Shown piece by piece: positions 21,878-32,800 of a stretch of DNA of 64,000 bases. A program made the position numbers and the translations under genes. Source of the stretch: Blattamonas nauphoetae. Lineage: Eukaryota; Preaxostyla; Oxymonadida. Each line of letters begins with the position of its first letter. Within the stretch, counting starts at the first letter, position 1. The notes beneath the pieces are model-generated. The model did no database searches and had not been told where the DNA came from. It saw only the letters and a program-made list of their open reading frames with translations. Location of the stretch: contig JARBJD010000052.1 of NCBI GenBank assembly GCA_033064195.1, forward strand, positions 1 to 64,000, written 5' to 3'.

Positions 21878-24800
21878 TATAGTAGTAAAATAACCCGGCG
21901 AGGGTAAAATAACCCGGGGTGAAAACCCCCTTTTTTGGATCCCTCTTTCCGTCCATCCCATATTTCTCGGAACCAAAATTTTTTTGGGTCCCACTTTTTT
22001 TTCCATAATGTTTGTCTCAACTCCGAGTATCCATCAAGGTAGAAATCGAACCTCCAAAATAGGATTCTGGGCCGGGGGTGCCTATTTCGGAACCATATTT
22101 TGGCCTATTTTTGACCCATTTTTGGCTCCTAAATAGGAGGTCCTTAACATTTAAGCTTAGAGGATCCGAACTTCACGACCACTTTTCTCCACGCCTGTTC
22201 AAAATTTTTCTTTCTCGTTTCATTTCTGGTTGTTTGGGATGTTTTTCTCTCGAAATCACAATTTTTTGAAAAATGAAAAATCCTGGGGGGACCTGGGTGG
22301 AAATTCAGGGTCAAAAACTGATTTCCCTGTATACAAAGCTTAGTGATCTGAAAACTTGTTTTGATCATATCTCCACAACCAGACATAGTTCCGACATGAA
22401 GTTTTCACCAATATGGATGTTTTGTTGGATTATATTTTTTCTGAAAATTTTGAAAATTTTCGAAGACCTCCTATTTTAGCGTCTTTGATAGTTTTCGTGG
22501 TTTTCTCAGAATCAACCCCAACTGCTCTCCTCCCAAGCACGATTCTAACCAATTTGAGCTTTTGGATTCGATTCTGATTGTGTTCGCATCATTTTAATGA
22601 AATTTGGAGACGGGTGCATCATCCCATGTCAAGTGACAGCTCTCCTTTCGAACCAAGGCCAAAAACCCACAAAAGAATCTCAACTGCCGCAAAGGGATTT
22701 TTCTCAAAATTTTCAGAAAAAAAATATAATCCAACAAAACATCCATATTGGTGAAAACTTCATGTCGGAACTATGTCTGGTTGTGGAGATATGATCAAAA
22801 CAAGTTTTCAGATCACTAAGCTTTGTATACAGGGAAATCAGTTTTTGACCCTGAATTTCCACCCAGGTCCCCCAGGATTTTTCATTTTCAAAAATTGTGA
22901 TTTCGAGAGAAAACATCCCAAACAACCAGAAATGAAACGAGAAAGAAAAATTTTGAACAGGCGTGGAGAAAAGTGGTCGTGAAGTTCGGATCCTCTAAGC
23001 TTAAATGTTAAGGACCTCCTATTTAGGAGCCAAAAATGGGTCAAAAATAGGCCAAAATATGGTTCCGAAATATTGGCTTGGGTCCGCATGTCCTGCCTGT
23101 CCTGTCCTATAGGACAACCAAAAAGAGGAGGACAATTTGGATAAAAGTGACGATGGCAAGAATTGAACCAGACTCTTGCTTCGTCTGAGAGTGAAAACAT
23201 GAAATGAAAAATGAGGATAAAGTGGAGAGAATTATGAACTTTTTCTGATTTCGAATCAGTTCAATAGTGTTTTTTCACACTCTTTTGATGAAAATCGCGA
23301 AAGTTGTCCAAAAGGGGTCGATCAGCCCACCATAGGACAATCATAGGACAATCTGAAATCGGGCTCAAACCATAGGACATGGAAGGTATTTGAGGTCTTC
23401 ACAATACTTGCGTCTCAATTTCACAATAAAATCGAGGGAGGACAATTGTCCTGTCCTGTCCTATCGTGTCCTATGGTGGCCCGATCTGTCCGCTCAAACC
23501 ATCATTTTTCTCTTTTTCCCTTCAATTCTGCTAAATGGAACCTTTGTCAACGGAGACTGAATCGGAGATGAACCTTGAATGTTCTTTTCTCGTAATTAAC
23601 TTCATTTTTAACTCTCTCTTCTGTTTTTGACAGTTGATCTTGTGATCGAGTTGTCCTCTGGATTATCGAATAACAATGACATGTTAGCAGATAATGAATT
23701 ATGTTGACTCTCACATTGTATTTTTTATTCTCTTTTTTCCATTCTTATGTCAATTCAAAAAGAATAGACATCATCTTCCCCCAGCTTGTTTGAACGACTG
23801 AGGATCGTGTGATTTATCCACACAACTGTCTACCAGTATGCATTCTTCTTATTGCAGTACTCATATTAACCCAATTAACTTCTTTGTCTTCGGATAGCAC
23901 TCATGTTCGTCCTGAAATATGAACTCTTCAAAATGAATGGGAAAATGAATTGAAAAGAAGACCCGCATTCCTTCAAAACCTTCCTCAAGAGGATCTGAAC
24001 AGGATTGTAGATGTGAATCGTGTTCTATCTTGTATTGATGTGAAACCATCAACAAATGAGCCAATCAGTCCTGTCATCTCTCAAGGACATGTCGTATTCA
24101 CCATCAAGTCCGTAAAAAAGAGGGATAAGGACTTCGGATTTGAAGGTCTTCGACATATTCTTTTGCATTTGCTCGTCTCTCATTTTGGAGGAGATCGCCA
24201 CAATACATGTCTGTAGTTTGTCATCCCTCCTAATTCAAGATGTTCTTCTGTTCAGAATATCCTCATCCTCTCTTCATCTGCATCAATGTCTCTTTCTTTT
24301 AGATTGTCACTCTCATGGTGTCGATTGGAATGATGGACATTTTCTCTCATCTTCTGACGATCATTCTCTGTGGAAGTGTCTTATTGTCGCATCGATTAGC
24401 TCCGCAAAGGAAGAACTCAGTTTGATACTGTTTATTATGACAAGCCAAATCTTTTCCAAATTCTCATCATCAAATCATTTCTCCTTCCTTGTCTCATCTT
24501 CATTGTGGATTCTTCTCACTCTCTCAGTCGGGTGTTCTTCCACTCCCACCATCACATCGAACCCATTCTTACATCTCTCTCCCCACTCCATCCAGCATTC
24601 GCAAAGATCCTCACATCCTCCTTCCACTTAAACTCCACCCTCGACAATTTTATCATCAATCCTTCTTCCAACGTATCTTAGAGAAAATGAACGAAGGAGC
24701 GAACGAATACTTTTGGTCATTGAGGATAATCTAACACAGACAGTGACGAACGCTTCAGACGCCGCTGCTCCCTTCAAAACGCCACTTCGGATGGACAAGC

Positions 24801-26413
24801 CATCAAAACAACCATGCATTTTGGAAAACAATGATACATTCCCTTCCTGTCGAGCTAATGACGCCACCGCCTTTGATCCAGACAATTCCCTTCAAGAATA
24901 CGCCTCATACACTCTTCAAATCGTTTGGAATGCGCTTTTCAAGCAACAAGCCTTGATATTTCCGTTATAGTGACTTTTCTCGTTTTGTCTGCGATTCTGT
25001 TCGGAGACGTTGTGCGCGGAGCGATCGTGCTGTTTATTGGAGTTCTGTGTTGTGTGTTGGGGAGGACAGGTGAAGGGTGTATGTGAGAGAACGTTGTATG
25101 CTCTTTGTTCGTTTCTTATCGAGAGATCCTTTTCTTTTTCTTGGATCATTCTGAACAACATTCTAACTTCCATGATTCTTGTAGTTTTTATCTCTTCTTC
25201 TGTCCATTCACACTCATCACTTCCTCTTCTCTCGCAGCTCCTTCGATCCATCCGTTTTGGTTTCATCCTGCTCGTTTTGATGGGACCGTTGCTGATCATC
25301 ACTAACCTTTTGTACAACGAGTTGTTTTCGATCTCACTGCCCTGGTTCAATAGTAGTTGGAAGGGAGATGCCAGAAACATGAATAAAGTGGGGACATGTG
25401 TGTTGGGAGGTGAATCAGTTTGCCAGCACTTCTTTCGTCTTTCATCACTCACAACGATATCCTTCTCTTATTTTTCGCTTTTTTCTGTCGTCTCTTCTTT
25501 CGTATTTTACTGTATTCTCTCTCATTCTTTCCATCTACCATCAGATCTGACGTCAGACTGACGACTCACTCCCCTACCTCTACTCTCTCAACATGGATGT
25601 GTACATGCTCATCACAGGGATCTCCATGAGCAACCAGTAAATATATTGCGATTGGAGGCACCATATTGACGAGACAATCCAGGATCTCTCATGTGGAGGC
25701 CGCTTCCCCATGCTTAACGCTATCGACAAAGAAAACATGTTCGCCTTCGATGTCTGACTGATTAACAAAGAATGAGTGACCACTCGACGAATGGATGAGT
25801 TCAACGGAAGTAGGGATGGGCAATCTGAGTCGGTTGTTCCCATCCCTTGATCCGGTGTTAATCTGATTGTTCATCCTTTCAAACGACGCTACTGTCTTGT
25901 GGTTTTCCAATTGTGTGAGGGAGGTGGTCTGTTTCGAGTGTTCTAATTGATCATCAACTTGATCTGACCATCAAAGTTTTATTTATCTTGGTCAAACCTG
26001 ATTCCCTCTTTTCACATCTGATTCACCCAAAAAGAACGTAAAAACACACTCTGCGTTTCACAAAAGGTAAATTCCTTCATATCACATCATCTTTAGGGAT
26101 TTTCAACATAACTCTCATGGAGCCTAATTAAGCGCCAATTTCGATAGGACAATGCTATAGGACACGGGTTTTCAGGGGAGGACATGCCGACCCAAGCCAA
26201 CCGAAATAGGCACCCCCGGCCCAGAATCCTATTTTGGAGGTTCGATTTCTACCTTGATGGATACTCGGAGTTGAGACAAACATTATGGAAAAAAAAGTGG
26301 GACCCAAAAAAATTTTGGTTCCGAGAAATATGGGATGGACGGAAAGAGGGATCCAAAAAAGGGGGTTTTCACCCCGGGTTATTTTACCCTCGCCGGGTTA
26401 TTTTACTACTATA
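21878..26413. mobile_element. Foldback element FB2 (about 575-bp arms), right arm split by a 3.1-kb element
   Basis: The left arm (21878-22453) matches the inverse of 22704-23072 joined to 26209-26413, around a 250-bp loop. TA lies at both edges. The tips read TAGTAGTAAAATAACCCGGC and show two ACCCG boxes, 13 bp from the TA and 19 bp apart. Inner arm blocks are shared with FB1 and FB3 (ATATCTCCACAACCAGACAT, CTTTCTCGTTTCATTTCTGG), while the loop is unrelated. No coding region is present. Confidence 0.85.
23073..26200. mobile_element. 3,128-bp TIR element with 8-bp target duplication, nested in FB2
   Basis: The ends read TTGGCTTGGGTCCGCATGTC and, inverted, TTGGCTTGGGTCGGCATGTC, then diverge into GTCCTGTCC/CCTATAG-rich sequence. 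CCGAAATA is duplicated at 23065-23072 and 26201-26208, exactly inside the FB2 arm. Eight-bp duplications are typical of hAT and a few other superfamilies. Only short open frames occur inside (for example 23950-24216, beginning KRRPAFLQNLPQEDLNRI), and no transposase is recognised. The inner sequence may be captured or decayed host DNA. Confidence 0.8.
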
Positions 26414-26665
26414 GTAGCTGTCGTGTTCATTTCCAAACAATGCATGAGCGCATTGGATCCGTGAACATCGTCATCACCATCTGTGAGAGGATAAGTGTAT
26501 TCACACTGTGTTCCCGCTCCCATTGCTTAATTCGGAGTCTCAGCTTGTCATTTCGAAACAATCGTTTCCACTCACTGAGAGGAGGATCTAGAACTCTCAT
26601 CCAACGAGCTGTAGCTGTATAAGTTTCCTTCCTCCTTTCTCCGCTTCCACTTCCTTGCAGAGAAG

Positions 26666-26872
26666 ATGCCTCCGACCTCCGACTCTGGTCTGTCATCTGC
26701 TGAAAAAGAGATTGTCGGTGGTGTGTGGGAATCAATTGTCACTTCGGGGACAATGACTTTGCCCAGAATTGATGGAACGATTGTGAATGTTGCGATATCG
26801 AAACTTGAAAATGACTTCCCTGAAGTTGTCATTTCGTTCAACGCCGATGTTGAGCGATGGACCATCACTTGA
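26666..26872 (+). CDS. Small unknown open frame in the composite insertion
   Basis: A 68-residue frame (starts MPPTSDSGLSSAEKEIVGGV, ends ISFNADVERWTIT) has balanced, non-repetitive composition, unlike neighbouring frames, and ends just before sequence without coding character. It may be a remnant exon. I do not recognise it and it may be chance. Confidence 0.2.
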   Translation: MPPTSDSGLSSAEKEIVGGVWESIVTSGTMTLPRIDGTIVNVAISKLENDFPEVVISFNADVERWTIT

Positions 26873-27037
26873 TTCATGAAGATGTCCCAAACATTCCTCA
26901 TTCAATATAGAAACTGGTAGTAACCGCTTTGTTCGATATCGATTCGATTGAAGTGCCTTCCTTGTTGGCCCTAGTCTTGTTGTGAGGAAACACTTCAATC
27001 ATGCAGGCTTGTCGGCTTTCTGGTGTGTGTTGCTACG

Positions 27038-28780
27038 CTATCTCTGCTGACTCTTACTCTCTCCCAAACAAAATGTGTCACTTCCAGGTCTGATCGGGAG
27101 TGTTACCTTCCAAAACTTCTCTTGTCGTTTCGATTGTGATTGCCCGGTTAAGTATCTCCCTCCTCCTTCTTTCTGTTGTTGCAGTTCTTTGAGTTGAGTA
27201 TTTATCTGAGAGCTTCGTTTCAAGAGCTCCGAATCATCTTCGAGATTTTCTGTCGCAGATAGGAGGCGGCGCATTCTTTTTGGGCTTCTCTCGATGATAC
27301 GGGCGTCGTTCCTGTGATGAAGAACGACTATTCATGATAGGAATGTTTGTGTTGATCACTTGCAGTTTTCCTCGGCATCGTCGAATGTTGTGTCTTCTTG
27401 TTAGCTTCTACTACACGAGGATGTCTTCAATTCGATGTAAGCCTTGAATTCGTCCTTTTGGATATTTATTCCGTCTGTTAGGATGGAAATGGTAATTGAT
27501 GGACAAGTTCAGGAAGGTTTATGTTGTTAGAGATGTCTGTTCTGTCTTGAGAAGATGCGATCCGACATGCGCTGGCTCACTGCGGTTGCTTTGTACTCGC
27601 TGACTTTGAGATGTGTCTGCCTCAATATCTCGATCTGAATTCGATCATTGATGAAAACGAATTCCTCCTGTGTGGATTCCCAACACGTTGCAGGTCATAC
27701 AATTGTCGACACAGCAGTTGTCATTCAAAATAATGGACAAAGGTTCATTCAGGCTGAAGCTGCGTTTTGGATCGATCGCATATGTAGGAATGTGCACAAA
27801 GCGACAGTCGCAGAACGGTGGTGCGGAACAAAGCCTGGGTCCCTGTTTGCGTTCGGCGAAATGGATGATGCGAGGACAAATTTTGGTATCTTCCTCTTTA
27901 TTCTTTTCCCATTCTTGGTCCACAATAGATGATTGCTGGAAGATTCGCTTGATTCTGCTGGAAATCTGCCCAAGTCTGGCTTCATCTTGGAACTTACAAT
28001 TCTGGTTGTTACTATTGTTCAACGGTGGATTTTTATTTTGCCTTGCCGAGTTCAACAATTACATCCGTATCTGACACGAATCTTCGTTTCCTTGGTGAGA
28101 CGAGATTGTCCAAGTTGTTTGCCTGAAGATTTCAGGAGGACAACCGATGAGTCGGCTTCGTTCTGTGAAGCCTTCTAAGAACATATTTTGGTGTTTTCTA
28201 TCCCATTTTCTTGATTGTTTTTAATTTCAACTGTAGTACGAGTCATGACTGGATAAACTGGAACGGAATTGAAACACCGCTTGGTGGTCCTTGTAGTTTC
28301 AACCACCATACTGTCTGGCACCTGTTCTTGCAGGAGTTCGTTTGTTTTTGTTGTTTTGCCTTCTACATCCCTCATGAATACAATTAGAAGAGATGAGATC
28401 GTGACTTGCCTTGTGTGTACCCGGATCCATAAAAAATGGATGACAGGATCCTATGATCAGAATATGTTGAATTTGAGTTGAAAAGGAATTTTTCCGTACG
28501 GAAGGGGCAGATTACTTGCTGTACTGCTTCAACACGGGGGTGATCCTTCCAAGTTCGGATGACTGTCAATAAGTTCAGGTATATGGACACGCTCCTCTCC
28601 ATTTGTCGATCGGCTGCTATTGATACAGATGAACATACTTCGTTGTCCATCTCAACTTCCATTAATGAGCTGACAGATGGCCCCGTGATGTTGATCCGGT
28701 TGGTGGGTATTCAAGTCGCACTGAGTATCTGTTCAACGATATGCGAAATCATTATCATGTCATTGACAATTTCTTGATAT
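27038..28780 (-). pseudogene. Decayed or multi-exon coding-like region, minus strand, unknown
   Basis: Several minus-strand frames follow one another with protein-like composition: 28662-28384 (IYLNLLTVIRTWKDHPRVEA), 28375-28175 (NELLQEQVPDSMVVETTRTT), 28058-27645 (GQISSRIKRIFQQSSIVDQE) and 27274-27038 (DDSELLKRSSQINTQLKELQ). They are in different frames with stops between, so this is either a decayed gene or one with introns that cannot be placed. No family is recognised. It is a passenger in the 9.8-kb composite. Confidence 0.25.
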
Positions 28781-28986
28781 TTCCGACCAGAATGTCTTGA
28801 CTGTCCTGTTCTGTTTCGGATGTTCCAACGAAGTCCGGTATCATGTGATCCTTCTGTATTCTGACCGTCGGTTGACCCCAATCTGATCCTTGTATCATTT
28901 TACTATAGTCTGATCTCCTCCTCGTCACAATATGGGATGGTCGTCATCTGACATGACTGTTTCTGTTTTCAACGAGTCTAAACGTA

Positions 28987-29528
28987 CAGTAACTCCTGGT
29001 TCCGACTAATGTCTAATATCATGTCAAATCAAACTTTCGAACAGTATTTCTCGACAACCCGGCAAAGTTAAGACATCTGGTTTTCAGCAATGTGGAAGGT
29101 TCGAAGCACCCAATTCCTTCTGGAAATTGCAAGCCTTTTCGATGACTTTCACTTTTGGCAATTCGGTCAAAAATCACAGTTTTGAGGAGATTTTCGCCAC
29201 TTTTTCATTCTGCATCAAACATTCACCCACGTGAATAAAGTTGACATCTACTCGATCGAGTTCATCTCGATTGGAGGTAGACCAATGTGGAATCGCCTGT
29301 TCGTTGGAAAGAAAAACTCCATTTTTTGACCAAGGTATGTTTTGGTGTGTGATTTCCGAAATAGGTAGCCGTCACACATTCTAGCAAATCTCAGAAACAG
29401 ATAGTATCCCTCTCAACATTGACAATGCTGAAAACTGCAAGTCTCAATTTTGTTGGGTTGTCGAGAAAAACTGGTAGAAAGATTGTCATGTCATGTCATT
29501 AGACATTAGTCGGATGTAGGAGTTACTG
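28987..29528. mobile_element. 542-bp non-autonomous TIR element, TA target
   Basis: The ends CAGTAACTCC and GGAGTTACTG are inverted copies, and the match continues through CCGACTAATGTCTAAT about 17 bp in. TA flanks both (28985-28986, 29529-29530). There is no coding region. It fits a Tc1/mariner-type MITE but lacks the double ACCCG boxes of the foldbacks. Confidence 0.75.
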
Positions 29529-29897
29529 TACTGGACCGGCGACTCTACGATGTTGTTTGAATCTCACGAACATGTGGTAGAACATCATTTAATGATGTGG
29601 GGAGATGGTCCAAGATCCTCAAATCTTGATCGAGCGATAGAAGGCTGATGTTTTTGGAGATGAACTTTGAAAGAGTTTTAATCACAGTGAATCGGTCAAT
29701 CACTGATTCGGTCGCGACCAATCGTTTAGGAAGTGATTCCACGAAAACTAGTTTGATAATTAGTGACGAGGAGGAGGAATCATTATGTTTTGTTTGATCT
29801 TCGGGTTGGCCACCCATTGTATATTTCCACGTCACCGGTCTCAGTTGTTAATGAAGCCCTGGTTTGTTGGGTGTCAGAGCGTAGCGATGACACTCTT

Positions 29898-32800
29898 TCG
29901 TCACTTCCACAATCTCCAAATACAATCCACACGGAATCAGTGTCGATCCTTTCATTTCAATCCAGAACGCCTTGTTCGTCTTGTTCAGTGTGCTCTTCGA
30001 ATCTGTCGACAGGGTTGGGATGAAAAGTGGTGTGTCTGGCTTCGCATCTTCTCCCGTCATGCTGCAGTCGTTCAGCGAAATCCACGGCGATGGATGATCC
30101 TTTGATCCATCACCACTACTCAGACTCTCGATCTTGATGGTGGCTGAGCCTGTGCAGAAGATATTTCGTCGGAGTGAAGGGAAGTGATTGTAATTTGGAG
30201 TGTTGTCGTGGAAGGAGGAAGACTCGACAGTCAACGATCCTCCATCCATGTTGATCGCTCCCTGCGAATGATGTGTCAGTTTCGCGTTGTCCACGAGTGT
30301 CGTGCAATTCACGAGGCGAACAATCCCACTCGACCAACTGCACACATCTTCATCTTCGTCAGAATTGCCCGTGCTTTCGAGACCTGTGATTGACGAGCTC
30401 ATCAGAAAGATCGTGCTTTCTCTTCCAAACACAAAAACGAATGAATCGGATCCGTTCTCGATCAACACCGAAATGTCTCGGATTTCCAGAATCCCACCAT
30501 CCACAACAATCATCCCATCTTTCTCGTCCATCGATGCTGACGAGGCGATTCGGAGTGTGGGAACGCCAATCTGATCGTTTGTGATGAAAAGAGAGCCATC
30601 AATTGAGACTAACCAAGGCTGAGATTGAGCAACTGATTTTACGACTTTAAGCGTTACTTTCCAGACGGATAGGACAGATGCAATTTCATGAGCAGCATCC
30701 ACTGATGAACAGGGATTCACTGAATCGCCACAATTTGGATCGTTGCTTCCTGTTTTCTCGTCCACAATCACAGTGAGTGTGGTTGGTTTCAATCCTGTTT
30801 CGAACGAGACAGCTCCATCAACACGAACAACATCTGTCTCATCCCCATCTTTCTTGATCGAAAGAACATAGTAAGTTGTGTTGAACTGCAGTGTTCCAGC
30901 TCGACCAATCAGAAGAATCGGAGAAACTGCCTGTTTCTTCTCATTGAAGGAGATCGTCAGAGTTGGACCGTCTGAAAGAGCAACAAGATAGTTCCCATCC
31001 AGATTCAGATCTGATCCTGTCAATGTCACTGCACAAGTCGTGTTGAGCGAATTCTTGAAAGTGAACGATGCGTCAGTCACCACAGGCTGATCAGGAATTC
31101 TGATGTGAATGTCCGAATCGAACAGGATTGGCTCTGTGTTCAGGGTGGCTGATGTGATTGTGTATGTCTCCCCAAACATCAAACGATTTGCATTGCTCGC
31201 TTCAACTGTGTGTGAACATTCAATAAATCCATTCGATGAAAGACTTCCAGTGATGATTCGTGAATTCCCTGCGATCGGGTGAGTCAGAGTGAATGAATAC
31301 CATCCTGCTTTCAGTGCGAGGCCGGTCAGTGTCACAACAACTTCCGTTCGTTGCGAGTTCAGTCGTCCATCTCCATCCACAATTCGAGTTGGTTCGGCAG
31401 GTGTCGAGAACGAGCACGCTTCAGATTCCATGAAGATCGGAGTGGACGATGATTTCAGTTTCATCGACGTCACTTTGTAGAGATGGTTGAATCGCAGTGT
31501 TGCCACTGGATAAAGACTCAGCTCTGTCGTGATCGATGGTGCTCCATCCACCTCAAAATCGAGTGTGTGAACAGAATCAGAGTTCGACTGGGTGATGGGA
31601 GTTCCAGTGAGTGCAACAGTGTATTTCTGATTTGAGACCAGCTGACGAGTGGTTAGAGTGAGAGTGGAGATATTCATTCCGTCATTTGGTGTTAGAGCAG
31701 CGTTGATGAGTCGTGCTGGTTCCATTTTGACCTCAAATGAGATGTCGTCACAATGAACTGACGTCAGAGTGCCAGAAATCACAACTGAATCCACTGTGTA
31801 CGTCTCTCCAAAAATCACACCTGTTCCAGTCTCATCACTTCCTCGCACTCCGACTCCTCCTTCCCATTTCCCTTCAGCGTACTCCATCTCAACAACAACA
31901 TTTCCAGGCAACAGACTCACTGAATATTTCTTCAGAACATCCAGTTCTCTTCCATCAATCGACAAAATAGCTTCTTTCTCGTCATTCTCATATCCAGAGA
32001 TCCACACCGAAACAACTCTCGAAGGCTCTTTCATGGTCGTGAATGATAATCCATCTTCCACGAACACTGACTTCTTGCTGCTGTCTTCCATCGAAACAAT
32101 TTCATATTTGGTGTCGTATGTCATGTTCACAGAAGAAGGGTTCAGTTTTGAATACAAAATCCCTTTCAGATCGCCCGACGATCCAGCTGAAAAGGTCACT
32201 GACACATTGATAGGTGTCTCGCTCTGATTGCTCTTGAGGATCACGCTGAATGAGTCCGTCAGTTTGATCCCAGATAGCGTCATTGAAACTTCTGTGTCCG
32301 TTTCAGAATATACTGGAGGAAGAGTCACTGTTGTCAGGCGAGATGGCTCAGGAGGAACAACTAAACGAGCAAGATCATCCACAATCGTCTTCACGCTCGA
32401 AATGTCCAATTTCGACACTTCATACCATTTCCCATACGTCAATTTCTTGTCCGTGTTGGCGTAGATGAGACACGAGAGCGTGTGCAATGTCGATGATCCA
32501 TCTGTTTCGAACGAAGACGACAGTTCAATCGCGCTTCCAGTCCGAACTTTCGAATCATCCAACTCGAACACGGTCAATGTGAATGGTTTCGATTGAGGGA
32601 ATGATACTCCATTCAGCACAATCTCCGCTGATTTCCCAGTTTCAGTGTCCAGATCGCATGTCGCTGACTTCACTCTTGTGGGAGCTGCTGGCGTTGTGAA
32701 TGTCACAGCAGAGGGAATTGAGACCGAAACAACTGAGCTCGACATTCCAACAACAGAATAACTCGTCAAATACTTCAATTTCCCACTTTTGTACACTTCA

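Larger units (their letters stand above)
20107..29897. mobile_element. 9.8-kb composite insertion in gene A, bounded by about 62-bp inverted repeats
   Basis: The plus-strand left edge (20107-20171) and the inverse of 29812-29875 share CCAACAAACCAG, ATTAACAACTGAGACCGGTG and ATATACAATGGGTGGCC. The outermost 22 bp at the right edge (TGTCATCGCTACGCTCTGAC, then AC) have no partner at the left edge. Gene A coding sequence stops and restarts exactly at these limits, and removal restores a frame matching gene B with no clear target duplication. Inside are back-to-back ends at 20463-20545, a tandem duplication, foldback FB2, a 3.1-kb element nested in FB2, a small TA-flanked element and decayed coding-like stretches. 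No transposase or polymerase of its own is recognised. Confidence 0.75.

Noticed and set aside
23157-23200. Possible tRNA because of TGGTTCAATTC on the minus strand
   Set aside because: The flanking bases do not form a T stem or an acceptor stem.
20107-29897. Composite insertion as a Polinton
   Set aside because: No capsid, polymerase, integrase or ATPase is recognised, and the edges lack a 6-bp duplication.
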